This document shows, in pieces, positions 1 to 6,344 of a stretch of DNA of 10,548 nt. Where the stretch lies: positions 1-10,548 of the forward strand of contig DAOWOF010000061.1 of NCBI GenBank assembly GCA_030642205.1. Direction: 5' to 3'. The DNA is from Desulfobacteraceae bacterium. GTDB lineage: Bacteria; Desulfobacterota; DSM-4660; Desulfatiglandales; Desulfatiglandaceae. The stretch's first letter is position 1. Every line of letters starts with the position of its first letter. The notes beneath the pieces are model-generated. The model was not told the origin of the DNA. It did not search any database and was given only the letters and a program-made list of their open reading frames with translations. Position numbers and translations under genes: made by a program.

Positions 1-1
1 A

Positions 2-364
2 ATATCCAAGGTTCAAAAAGATCTCTTTGTCCTTGGGACAGATCTGGCTACGCCGGGATCGGGGAAAAATTTTCTTATTAAAAAACAGGATGTAAGCTCG
101 CTTGAAAAAATACTTGATAATTTTGATGATAAATTGCCGCCTTTAAAGCAGTTTATTCTGCCATCCGGAGGTGAGCTCGCCTGCCGTTTACACATAGCCA
201 GGACTATTTGCAGACGGGCTGAGCGAAGGGTTGTAAGCCTGAAAAACAAGGTAGAGATTAATCAGGATATTGCACCGTATCTTAATCGCCTCTCGGATCT
301 CTTATTTGTCATGGCCCGTTTTGCCAACTGTGAACTGGACTCAATTCCTGAAGAAATAGTATAA
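2..364 (+). CDS. Cob(I)alamin adenosyltransferase, PduO type (3' part, 5' end outside window)
   Basis: The enzyme transfers the 5'-deoxyadenosyl group of ATP to cob(I)alamin, giving adenosylcobalamin in the cytoplasm. The frame is open from the first complete codon at base 2 to a TAA at 362-364, so the N-terminal ATP-binding part lies before the window. What remains is the C-terminal helical half of the PduO family: GTDLATP near the left edge, then FILPSGGE, LHIARTICRRAERR (the RRAER stretch carries the active-site arginine in this family) and YLNRLSDLLFVMAR close to the end. These motifs separate it from the unrelated CobA/BtuR and EutT types. The next gene, a CobD-like enzyme, starts 34 bases downstream with its own ribosome binding site, which suggests a cobamide operon. 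An internal TTG at 134 should not be taken as the start because the upstream codons match the family. The family call is secure; whether it serves salvage or de novo synthesis cannot be told. Confidence 0.9.
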   Translation: MSKVQKDLFVLGTDLATPGSGKNFLIKKQDVSSLEKILDNFDDKLPPLKQFILPSGGELACRLHIARTICRRAERRVVSLKNKVEINQDIAPYLNRLSDLLFVMARFANCELDSIPEEIV

Positions 365-398
365 AAAGAAAATGTTTTAATAATCAGGGGCAAGGGTC

Positions 399-1484
399 AT
401 GCAATATCAACATGGAGGTAGTCCACAGTCGGATTTAGCCAGATTTGGTCTGAAAACACCTGCAATCCTTGATTTCAGTGTTAATCTGAATTTCCTGGGG
501 CCGCCCCCCATCATTAAACAGAGATGGATGGAGTTTTTTGACTGCATCGTAGACTACCCTGATATGGGAGGTAGGGGAGTCAAAGAATATTACGAGAAAA
601 AATTTAGGATTGCGCAAAAAAATATTTTACCCGGGAATGGCTCAACAGAACTAATATACCTTGTGCCAAGGGTACTGGGATTAAAAAAAGCTGTAATTAT
701 TACCCCCTCCTATCATGATTACGCGCGAGCCTCTAAACAGGCAGGCGCACAGATTTCTTACCTTCCCCTTACGCCTGACCATAATTTCTCTTTTCCAGAG
801 CAAGATAAAATAACCGTTGCCCTTCAAGGATCCGATGCCCTGTGGTGTGGACACCCAAATAATCCCACCGGCAATCTCTTTTCCAGACAAGCAATTCTTG
901 ATCTTGCCGATAAATTTCCGCAAAAATGGTTCATAATAGATGAAGCCTTTATTCAGTTTGTGGGCAACTATTCTGAAACAAGCCTGCTAAGTTCCGAGAT
1001 CCGGCCAAACCTCCTGATCCTGAATTCTTTAACCAAGTTTTATGCCATGGCAGGAATACGCTTAGGCAGTGTTATCGGACATGAGGATATCATAACCCGG
1101 CTCAAACAAATGAAAGAGCCCTGGAGTATAAATGGCATTGCTGACAGGCTCTGTTACCTATTGCCGAATTGTTCCCAATATGAAGACGAAACAAGAGAGC
1201 TGATAAACCAGGCAAGGGCGCAACTGGAAACCCACCTTGAAAAAATCGAGGGGATCAGGTTCTTTCCGTCCTCGGCTAATTTTATACTTTGTCAGTGGAA
1301 CAGGACTGATAACCTGGATCATCTTTTACGTCATCTTCTCATAAATGGTCTTTATGTTCGGGACTGCCGTAATTTTACAGGGCTTGAGAATAATTTTTTT
1401 CGTATATGTATCAGGTCAATTAAGGATAATAACCTTTTGATTAATGCCTTGGAATCATTTTCCATGAAGGAAATCTTTCCCTAG
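399..1484 (+). CDS. cobD: Threonine-phosphate decarboxylase, CobD-like (PLP-dependent class I/II aminotransferase fold)
   Basis: Predicted to decarboxylate L-threonine O-3-phosphate to (R)-1-amino-2-propanol phosphate, the aminopropanol linker of the cobamide nucleotide loop. The protein has 361 residues, normal for the family. Visible motifs: an N-terminal HGG (5-7) followed by ILDFSVNLNFLGPP (23-36), typical of CobD rather than HisC; the PLP phosphate-binding NGSTE (80-84); HPNNPTG (152-158); DEAF (181-184); the Schiff-base lysine K213 in SLTKFYAMAG; and R335 in FRICIRS, the usual substrate-carboxylate arginine. ATG 399 follows a purine-rich AGGGGCAAGGG ribosome binding site. The upstream cobalamin adenosyltransferase supports the cobamide role, and a terminator directly after the stop closes the unit. 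The main alternative is histidinol-phosphate aminotransferase (HisC), because hisB and hisA lie just beyond the tRNA. The HGG start and the separating terminator make that less likely but do not exclude it. Confidence 0.77.
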   Translation: MQYQHGGSPQSDLARFGLKTPAILDFSVNLNFLGPPPIIKQRWMEFFDCIVDYPDMGGRGVKEYYEKKFRIAQKNILPGNGSTELIYLVPRVLGLKKAVIITPSYHDYARASKQAGAQISYLPLTPDHNFSFPEQDKITVALQGSDALWCGHPNNPTGNLFSRQAILDLADKFPQKWFIIDEAFIQFVGNYSETSLLSSEIRPNLLILNSLTKFYAMAGIRLGSVIGHEDIITRLKQMKEPWSINGIADRLCYLLPNCSQYEDETRELINQARAQLETHLEKIEGIRFFPSSANFILCQWNRTDNLDHLLRHLLINGLYVRDCRNFTGLENNFFRICIRSIKDNNLLINALESFSMKEIFP

Positions 1485-1488
1485 CTTG

Positions 1489-1523
1489 ACCTCCCTTTTT
1501 TATATACAAAGGGGGGGTTTTTT
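1489..1523 (+). terminator. Intrinsic terminator after cobD
   Basis: An ACCTCCCTTT arm at 1489-1498 pairs with AAAGGGGGGGT at 1508-1518, giving about 11 pairs including two G-T wobbles, with a loop of about 8 bases. Six T residues follow at 1518-1523. It begins only four bases after the cobD stop codon and ends before the tRNA gene, so it should end the cobamide transcript and separate it from tRNA-Ala and hisB. Confidence 0.82.
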
Positions 1524-1544
1524 ATTAAACTGATAAATTGGATT

Positions 1545-1620
1545 GGGGGTGTAGCTCAGGTGGGAGAGCGGTACGTTCGCAACGTATAGGTCAGGGGTTC
1601 GAATCCCCTCATCTCCACCA
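1545..1620 (+). tRNA. tRNA-Ala (anticodon CGC)
   Basis: A complete cloverleaf with encoded CCA. The acceptor arm GGGGGTG (1545-1551) pairs with CATCTCC (1610-1616). The D stem is GCTC/GAGC. The anticodon stem GTACG/CGTAT encloses loop TTCGCAA, with anticodon CGC at 1578-1580 reading GCG. The T arm is AGGGG, loop TTCGAAT, CCCCT. The discriminator is A1617 and CCA is 1618-1620. The acceptor stem holds a G3-U70 wobble, the classic identity element for alanyl-tRNA synthetase, which confirms the alanine assignment independently of the anticodon. It sits alone between the cobD terminator and hisB, and only about 20 bases separate the terminator T-run from the tRNA, so I see no clear promoter of its own. 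Confidence 0.96.
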
Positions 1621-1693
1621 AAATCATTACCGGGACAAAGCAAGGGTGTGTGTCAGCTCATAGAAAAGTATATATAAACCAAGGATTCGACCT

Positions 1694-2284
1694 ATGGAAC
1701 GAAAGGCAAAGGTATCTAGAAGGACAAAGGAAACGGATATTTACCTCAAAATAAACCTGGATGGGGATGGTATTGCCAATATCAAGACAGGTATTCCTTT
1801 TTTGGATCATATGCTGGACCTTTTTACGTCACATGGATTTATAAATATGGATCTGGATGCCACCGGAGACCTGGAAATTGATGATCACCATACTGTTGAA
1901 GATATCGGTATTTGTATTGGCAAGGGGATAAAAGGATCCCTGGGAGACATGAAGGGGATCCGCCGTTATGGCGAGGCAATAATTCCGATGGACGAAGCCC
2001 TGGCAAGAGTTGTCATGGATATTTCCAATCGTCCTTTGTTGGCGTATCGGGTGGATGTAAAAAAACAGATATCCGGTAATTTTGATATAGGACTATTAAA
2101 AGAATTCTTTCGTGCCCTTGTTGTCAATGCTGGTATTACAATGCATATAGATCTTCTGGCAGGGGAAGAACCACACCATGTCGCGGAGGTAATTTTTAAG
2201 GCCTTTGCCAGGGCTTTAAACCAGGCCACAAGTCAGGATCTTCGTTTGGAAGGAGCTATTCCTTCTACAAAAGGGGTTCTTTAA
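1694..2284 (+). CDS. hisB: Imidazoleglycerol-phosphate dehydratase
   Basis: Catalyses the Mn-dependent dehydration of D-erythro-imidazoleglycerol phosphate to imidazole acetol phosphate, the seventh step of histidine synthesis. It is the stand-alone monofunctional form: 196 residues, with no fused histidinol-phosphatase domain. Family signatures are intact: GIPFLDHML (33-41), H47 in TSHG, the first metal motif DDHHTVED (63-70), MDEALA (99-104), the second metal motif EEPHHVAE (158-165) and the C-terminal IPSTKG (189-194). The ATG at 1694 has an AAGGA ribosome binding site at 1681-1685. hisA follows after a 101-base spacer, so the two are probably co-transcribed. The tRNA-Ala lies 73 bases upstream and might share the transcript. 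Confidence 0.97.
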   Translation: MERKAKVSRRTKETDIYLKINLDGDGIANIKTGIPFLDHMLDLFTSHGFINMDLDATGDLEIDDHHTVEDIGICIGKGIKGSLGDMKGIRRYGEAIIPMDEALARVVMDISNRPLLAYRVDVKKQISGNFDIGLLKEFFRALVVNAGITMHIDLLAGEEPHHVAEVIFKAFARALNQATSQDLRLEGAIPSTKGVL

Positions 2285-2385
2285 GTTAGTATTATTACCA
2301 CCTGCAACTACTTGATTCGCGTCTATTTCCATCTTTGATTCAATCCATAATATGAGAATATGGGTCTTAAATGAGGGCTTAGAAT

Positions 2386-3123
2386 TTGTTAATTATACCT
2401 GCTATAGATATCAAGAATGGTTTATGTGTTAGGCTTAAACAGGGTCGTATGGAAGATGAGACTATCTTTTCTCATGAACCGGATGTTATGGCCCGTAAAT
2501 GGTTTAAAAAAGGAGCTGAAAGGTTACATTTAGTAGATCTTGATGGTGCCATTCAGGGCAGACCGGTAAACAGTGAGACTATTAGGCGAATTGTAGATGC
2601 GGTTCCGATTCCTGTTCAGTTGGGGGGTGGGATAAGAAATATGGCTACCCTTGAAGCCTATTTTGACCTTGGAATTCAATATGTAATTCTTGGGACAGTG
2701 CTGTATAAAGATCCTGAATTTGTTATGCGGGCAGTCAAGATGTATCCAGGGAAGATTATTCTGGGGATTGATGCCATACAGGGCAGTGTGGCTGTTGAGG
2801 GTTGGACAGAGGACATTGAAATAACTCCTCTGGAGCTGTCTCAACGATATGAAGAAAGTGGAGTTGCGGCTGTAATCTATACTGATATTTCAAGGGATGG
2901 AATGCAGACTGGACCCAATTTGGAGGGTACCAGGAATCTCGCCAGGGCATTAAATCTTCCGGTAATAGCTTCAGGAGGGATTTCCGGGATTAAGGATGTC
3001 CTTGATATATTGGATTATGAGGAAGATGGGATTATGGGAATGATAACAGGAAGGGCATTATACGATGGCAGTCTTGATTTGGCAGAGGCCATTAAAAAAA
3101 TAAATCTCAAAAAAACAACTTGA
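2386..3123 (+). CDS. hisA: 1-(5-phosphoribosyl)-5-[(5-phosphoribosylamino)methylideneamino]imidazole-4-carboxamide isomerase (ProFAR isomerase)
   Basis: Carries out the Amadori-type isomerisation of ProFAR to PRFAR, the fourth step of histidine synthesis, on a (beta/alpha)8 barrel. It has 245 residues, normal for HisA. The two catalytic acids are present: D8 in PAIDIKNG and D129 in LGIDA. The duplicated half-barrel phosphate sites are seen as QLGGGIRN (78-85) and ASGGIS (195-200), with YTDISRDGMQTGPN (165-178) between them. The D8/D129 context and the RDGMQTGPN loop favour HisA over the paralogue HisF. The start is TTG at 2386: GAGGG lies 8 bases upstream, translation gives MLIIPAIDI directly, and an in-frame TAG at 2380-2382 excludes any earlier start. 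hisB is directly upstream; neither hisH nor hisF adjoins. Confidence 0.96.
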   Translation: MLIIPAIDIKNGLCVRLKQGRMEDETIFSHEPDVMARKWFKKGAERLHLVDLDGAIQGRPVNSETIRRIVDAVPIPVQLGGGIRNMATLEAYFDLGIQYVILGTVLYKDPEFVMRAVKMYPGKIILGIDAIQGSVAVEGWTEDIEITPLELSQRYEESGVAAVIYTDISRDGMQTGPNLEGTRNLARALNLPVIASGGISGIKDVLDILDYEEDGIMGMITGRALYDGSLDLAEAIKKINLKKTT

Positions 3124-3346
3124 CTTGTAAGGGAAAAAGTATATCATATACGCCTTCATGTAATCAGTGGGATTGTTGGTGGTAATTCTAATTTTTTGAA
3201 GAATAGCATTCCTTCTAGTCCCCTAAAAAAAGGAAATTTTTAAGGCAAATTTATCTTTGATAGGGAATATCGTATAAAATTGTAAAAGAAAAGTGCAAAA
3301 AATTAGAATTTACTAAATTGTTGAGTAATTATTAGAAGTTAATATT

Positions 3347-3355
3347 TGATATAAT
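3347..3355 (+). promoter_or_regulatory. Extended -10 promoter candidate
   Basis: A perfect TATAAT at 3350-3355 is preceded by TG at 3347-3348, giving the extended -10 form TGATATAAT. No good -35 hexamer lies 16-18 bases upstream; a TTGAGT at 3321 is too far at a 23-base spacing. Extended -10 promoters can work without a -35. Transcription would start near 3361-3363, at a perfect 8-bp hairpin, and would run to the terminator at 3739-3780. Confidence 0.5.
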
Positions 3356-3359
3356 AACT

Positions 3360-3380
3360 AATCAGTTTAGTCAACTGATT
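3360..3380 (+). repeat. Inverted repeat at the predicted transcript start
   Basis: AATCAGTT (3360-3367) and AACTGATT (3373-3380) are perfect 8-base arms around loop TAGTC. It sits 5-25 bases downstream of the extended -10 element. It could be a 5' stabilising hairpin of the RNA or a repressor operator overlapping the start site; the sequence alone cannot decide. Confidence 0.5.
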
Positions 3381-3408
3381 TTCTATTATTTTATAAGAAA
3401 GAGAGAAA

Positions 3409-3451
3409 CCTTTTAAAAAGGCTCCAAAGGAATACCTTGAGTATTTCGAGG
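3409..3451 (+). repeat. Two-hairpin structured repeat, copy 1
   Basis: Hairpin 1 is CCTTTTAAAAAGG (3409-3421): five pairs and loop TAA. Hairpin 2 has arm GGAATAC (3429-3435), loop CTTGA and arm GTATTTC (3441-3447), seven pairs including one G-U wobble. An outer CC (3424-3425) with GG (3450-3451) could clamp it across a small internal loop. Copy 2 at 9401-9453 has the same plan with sequence differences that keep the pairing. The conserved core reads TTGAGTATTTC followed by AGGAT. The spacing between the two hairpins is shorter here than in copy 2. Function unknown: it could be a cis-acting RNA element or a small non-autonomous repeat. Confidence 0.6.
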
Positions 3452-3452
3452 A

Positions 3453-3641
3453 TTGAAATTTGAGCTTGGTGCCAAAATTGGGCAGATAAACGCGGACTTT
3501 GAAAGGGGAGATCTTGTAAAGGTTTCAAATGGGCTGTTAAAGGCCGGTAATCTTAAGGCATATTATTTGTTTTTCGTTAAGATCAATTTATACTATCGGG
3601 CAATTGATAAGGCACTAAAAACTTTCTCGGAAAATTTATAG
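3453..3641 (+). CDS. Hypothetical 62-residue ORF, doubtful
   Basis: I do not recognise this protein. The only possible start is TTG at 3453, because an in-frame TGA at 3438-3440 closes the frame upstream. The nearest ribosome binding site, GAGG at 3448-3451, is only one base from that TTG, too close for normal initiation, and is also part of the repeat's outer clamp. The product would be mildly basic, with KFELGAKIGQINADFERGD near the start and an aromatic stretch YYLFFVKINLYY in the middle; there is no clear signal peptide and no metal motif. In its favour, it sits inside what looks like a complete transcription unit with a promoter at 3347 and a terminator at 3739. It may equally be a gene remnant or chance reading through a non-coding RNA. 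Confidence 0.22.
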   Translation: MKFELGAKIGQINADFERGDLVKVSNGLLKAGNLKAYYLFFVKINLYYRAIDKALKTFSENL

Positions 3642-3738
3642 TTTTGTTGGATAGCCAGCATTTTAATCATAATATTTTTGGATTTTTTGATCATGATGCT
3701 TTTAATGGTATGGTTTAAATTAGTATGATTTGCTTAAA

Positions 3739-3780
3739 AGAGCATATTCCGCACTAAATGAGGGATATGCTTTATTTTTT
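3739..3780 (+). terminator. Intrinsic terminator of the orphan unit
   Basis: GCATATTCC (3742-3750) pairs with GGGATATGC (3762-3770) over nine positions, one a G-T wobble, around an 11-base loop. The base of the stem can extend by about three pairs. TTTATTTTTT follows at 3771-3780. It has stem, loop and T-run in the + orientation, about 100 bases after the 62-codon ORF and more than 600 bases after hisA. This implies a transcript that ends here, separate from dnaG. Confidence 0.78.
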
Positions 3781-3980
3781 AAAAAGTAGATCGCAGATGA
3801 GGCAAGATAACCTGATTATATTGCATTTGACTGTACTCATATATACCTGCCATGCTATAGATTTTAAGGGAAAGATCGATTAGATAACACAGTCAAGAAC
3901 TTTTTCCAGAAAAGGCAGTGTTTTTTTGTGCTCCAAATTATGCTGTATCCAATTACACATAACCTACAAGGAGTTTTATA

Positions 3981-4079
3981 TTGCTAATGTATTGGAAAAC
4001 AAGAGAGGCCTTTCTTAATAAAATGATTTTCTCAAAGTATTCAACACGACCCACCTTATTTAGACCACGGACTATATAA
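3981..4079 (+). CDS. Possible 32-residue basic small protein
   Basis: A TTG at 3981 lies exactly seven bases after a strong AAGGAG ribosome binding site (3968-3973), and the frame stays open for 32 codons to TAA at 4077-4079. An in-frame ATG at 3987 is an alternative start with a longer spacing. The product would be strongly basic (MLMYWKTREAFLNK at the start, several arginines and a final PRTI). It has no membrane segment or known motif and I do not recognise it. The good signal and spacing are the only positive evidence; ORFs of this length occur by chance in AT-rich spacers. Confidence 0.25.
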   Translation: MLMYWKTREAFLNKMIFSKYSTRPTLFRPRTI

Positions 4080-4184
4080 ATTAAGTTTTTTTGCGGTGCG
4101 CAATGGGCGTCATAAACAAGATGCAGAAGTGCGTAGTCAGTAAAGAATGCAGTGTATTGGACAGACTCTTGAAAAGACTGACAA

Positions 4185-4216
4185 CAGGCTTTGGGGAGAC
4201 TGTAAGCTCCTGCCTG
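4185..4216 (+). repeat. Imperfect stem-loop in the dnaG upstream region
   Basis: CAGGC (4185-4189) pairs with GCCTG (4212-4216), and inside it GGAG (4195-4198) pairs with CTCC (4207-4210), around loop ACTGTAAG. The surrounding stretch from about 4090 to 4230 is more GC-rich than the rest of the spacer, which would fit a structured RNA or an old gene remnant. No T-run follows, so it is not a terminator. I could not match it to a known RNA family. Confidence 0.25.
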
Positions 4217-4266
4217 GTGTGGGGGGTATAAACCATTTGAATGAACTTTAAATGGCGCAAAATGAC

Positions 4267-4294
4267 TTGTTAATCGGCTATTATGTATTATGAT
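4267..4294 (+). promoter_or_regulatory. Candidate sigma-70 promoter for dnaG-rpoD
   Basis: TTGTTA (4267-4272) and TATGAT (4289-4294) are separated by 16 bases and match the consensus at 4 of 6 and 5 of 6 positions. Transcription would begin near 4301, about 48 bases before the dnaG start. An inverted repeat CCATTT/AAATGG (4233-4238 and 4250-4255) lies just upstream of the -35 and could be a regulator site, but this is speculative. Confidence 0.4.
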
Positions 4295-4348
4295 ATTAAG
4301 ATTACCATTTGCGTCTCCTAAGGCATAAATTCAGGAAAAGGGCTAGCC

Positions 4349-6091
4349 TTGGTATTCAATCAATCTCCTAAAGATGAGATCAAAATGGCTGCAGACATTG
4401 TGGACCTCATCGGCCAATTTGTTCAGCTTAAAAAGGCAGGGCGAAACTATGTAGGCCTTTGTCCTTTTCATGGTGAAAAAGATCCCTCTTTCTCGGTTAA
4501 CCAGGAAAGACAAACCTTCCATTGTTTTGGGTGCAAACGGGGAGGGGATATCTTCAGCTTTTGGATGGAGTATCACAATATATCTTTTATGGAGGCCATG
4601 AATGATCTGGCAGACAGATATAATATCCAGATTTCAGGCGGCTGCAATCCTGAAATTGCAAGGAAGGCCAAGGATCGTCGAAAATCCCTTTATATGCTTA
4701 ACCAGCATGCCATGGAATATTTTCAAGGGGTATTACAAGATTCTGTAAAGGGAAAACCAGCCAGAAAGTATCTTGAAAAGAGGCTTCTCTCAAGAGATAT
4801 TATTGATCGTTTTTGTCTTGGATATGCTTCGGATCAGTGGGAGGGCTTGACACAGCATTTAAGAAGACGTGGTGAAGATCTTGACTTAGCTTCTGAGGCT
4901 GGTTTAATTGTGCCCAAAAAAAACAGGTCGTTTTATGATCGCTTCAGAAAACGCCTTATTTTTCCTATTTTTGATTATAGAGCACAGGTAATCGGGTTTG
5001 GTGGAAGGGTACTTGATAAGTCTAAGCCTAAATACATAAATACCCCTGAATCTCCAATCTTCCATAAAGGGGAGTCTCTGTACGGATTGCAAACCTCTAT
5101 TGAGGCAATTAGAGCAAAAGGAAGTGCGATAATCGTTGAAGGTTATATGGACTGCCTTGCCTTAAAAAAAAATGCCATGGAGGAGGTGGTTGCGACTTTA
5201 GGAACTGCCTTGACTACGGATCATATTAGAAGATTGAAGGGGTATGTTAAAGAGGTTATTGTAATTTTTGACTCTGATCAAGCAGGTCAGGCAGCAGTTG
5301 TCAGGAGCTTACCTCTTTTTTCTAATGAAGCTTTAGAGGCAAGGATGGTTGTGTTGCCGGAAGGCCATGATCCTGACAGCTTTATAAACACGTATGGTAT
5401 GGGACAGTTTTCTAATTTATTGCAAACAGCAGTTCCCATCCTTGATTTTTTTTTGGAACTAAAGCTAAAAGAACAGGAAACTGATGAAGGCAAAATCTTT
5501 GTTATGAATGAAATTCTGAAGGTATTTTCTGAAATAAGGAATCTACCTTTACGGTCACTCTATGTACGACGTTTGGCAGACAAAATTGGAATCAGGGAGG
5601 ATATCGTCCTATCAGAACTCTCGAAAATTACTTCAAAGCGATCCTTTAAGCCCTATGCTGATATGACCAAGAGTCCTGTACCAGTAAAAGCTGAAATAAA
5701 CGTCAGTGACCTACAATTACTGAGTTTGTTGGTTAATTATACTTCCGCAGTGCCTCAGTTGGTAGATATTGATTGTCAGCCCTTGCTTACAAGCACAGTG
5801 GCCATAGAGATAGTTAATAGCATTTTTGAAGTATATCTTAAATTCGGGGAGGTTGCCTATTCGGAACTGGAAGATGTTCTTAAGACTGATGCAGCGCGTG
5901 AACAACTCAGGGAAATACAGCACAGGCCTTTTGTAGTTTATTCTCAGGAAGATGTGAAACAGGCTATTATGGAATGTAAGGAAAAAATCAATCATAAAAA
6001 ATTGCTGGCATCTCTTAAAAAAGCAAAAGGCGATATTCAAGCTCAGAATTGGCTGGTTAAAGATTACAAGAAAAAAGACTGTGAAATTTAA
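4349..6091 (+). CDS. dnaG: DNA primase
   Basis: Makes the short RNA primers for lagging-strand synthesis and restart, working with the replicative helicase DnaB. It has 580 residues, close to the 581 of E. coli. Domains in order: the N-terminal CHC2 zinc-binding domain with C38, H41, C59 and C62 (CPFH and CFGC); the catalytic core with the basic RFRKRLIFPIFD stretch (198-209), IGFGGR (215-220) and KPKYINTPES (226-235); the TOPRIM fold with catalytic E264 in EGYMD (264-268) and metal-binding DSD (308-310) and DPD (341-343); and a divergent helical C-terminal DnaB-binding domain from about 430. The start is TTG at 4349, seven bases after an AAAAGGG site; it puts the conserved DIVDLIGQFV at the usual distance. 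rpoD follows 253 bases downstream, the classic dnaG-rpoD pairing. Confidence 0.97.
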   Translation: MVFNQSPKDEIKMAADIVDLIGQFVQLKKAGRNYVGLCPFHGEKDPSFSVNQERQTFHCFGCKRGGDIFSFWMEYHNISFMEAMNDLADRYNIQISGGCNPEIARKAKDRRKSLYMLNQHAMEYFQGVLQDSVKGKPARKYLEKRLLSRDIIDRFCLGYASDQWEGLTQHLRRRGEDLDLASEAGLIVPKKNRSFYDRFRKRLIFPIFDYRAQVIGFGGRVLDKSKPKYINTPESPIFHKGESLYGLQTSIEAIRAKGSAIIVEGYMDCLALKKNAMEEVVATLGTALTTDHIRRLKGYVKEVIVIFDSDQAGQAAVVRSLPLFSNEALEARMVVLPEGHDPDSFINTYGMGQFSNLLQTAVPILDFFLELKLKEQETDEGKIFVMNEILKVFSEIRNLPLRSLYVRRLADKIGIREDIVLSELSKITSKRSFKPYADMTKSPVPVKAEINVSDLQLLSLLVNYTSAVPQLVDIDCQPLLTSTVAIEIVNSIFEVYLKFGEVAYSELEDVLKTDAAREQLREIQHRPFVVYSQEDVKQAIMECKEKINHKKLLASLKKAKGDIQAQNWLVKDYKKKDCEI

Positions 6092-6230
6092 AATCCAGGT
6101 CTTTATCTTAATCCTATGCCATAAACTCTGGCCTTGATCAATAATATTCTAAGTAGTCTGATGATTGTAATTATGAATTATTTTTTTTATTGCAAGCCTA
6201 TATATGTATTCAAGGACTATCTTGTGGGGG

Positions 6231-6250
6231 TGTCTTTGAATGTCTTTAAA
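6231..6250. repeat. Tandem 10-base direct repeat upstream of rpoD
   Basis: TGTCTTTGAA (6231-6240) is followed at once by TGTCTTTAAA (6241-6250), differing at one base. The period is about one helical turn, as in some activator sites. It lies about 95 bases before the rpoD start in a 253-base spacer. Two weak promoter candidates occur there: TTGATC with TCTGAT (6134-6162, 17-base spacer) and TTGTGG with TTTAAA (6222-6250, 17-base spacer); the second overlaps this repeat. Nearer the gene the spacer is a run of A and T tracts. I see no clear terminator between dnaG and rpoD. Confidence 0.35.
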
Positions 6251-6344
6251 ATGGTTAATGGGGAATTTCTCCCGATTCGAAAAATTTGAATAAAAAATTT
6301 TTTTGGAAAAAAATTGATCTATGAAGATTCCAGGAGGGAACCAA

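Larger units (their letters stand above)
3124..4348. other. Long gene-poor spacer between hisA and dnaG
   Basis: About 1.2 kb, AT-rich and dense in stop codons, with no recognisable gene on either strand. It is not featureless. A short perfect inverted repeat (GTATAT, C, ATATAC) lies at 3139-3151. An extended -10 promoter candidate, a hairpin, the first repeat copy, a 62-codon ORF and a terminator fill 3347-3780. Further on are a 32-codon ORF with a strong ribosome binding site (3981-4079), two weak hairpins (4091-4103 and 4185-4216), an inverted repeat CCATTT/AAATGG (4233-4255) and a candidate dnaG promoter (4267-4294). No clear intrinsic terminator directly follows hisA. Confidence 0.6.

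Noticed and set aside
399..1484. Calling the PLP enzyme HisC because of the nearby his genes
   Set aside because: The N-terminal HGG and ILDFSVNLN pattern, the adjoining cobalamin adenosyltransferase and the terminator before hisB favour CobD. HisC is kept as an alternative only.
3130..3250. Possible terminator directly after hisA, including GTATAT/ATATAC and a CCTAAAAA/TTTTTAAGG pairing
   Set aside because: The first has too weak a stem and no T-run; in the second the T residues are inside the stem and no T-run follows. Neither is a convincing intrinsic terminator.
3827..3861. TTGACT with TATAGA as a promoter
   Set aside because: The spacing is 23 bases, too long. The TGCTATAGA could be an extended -10 but matches only partly and no clear product follows.
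4091..4103. Hairpin TTGCG, GTG, CGCAA after a T-run, as a terminator
   Set aside because: The T-run precedes the stem on the + strand and becomes an A-run after it on the minus strand, so it has the wrong polarity in both directions.
4090..4260. Possible 6S RNA or other known structured RNA upstream of dnaG
   Set aside because: Only short imperfect stems are seen and no family-specific sequence block could be recognised.
6321..6344. Upstream ATG as the rpoD start
   Set aside because: The strong AGGAGG lies after this ATG and seven bases before ATG 6345, and no comparable site precedes 6321.
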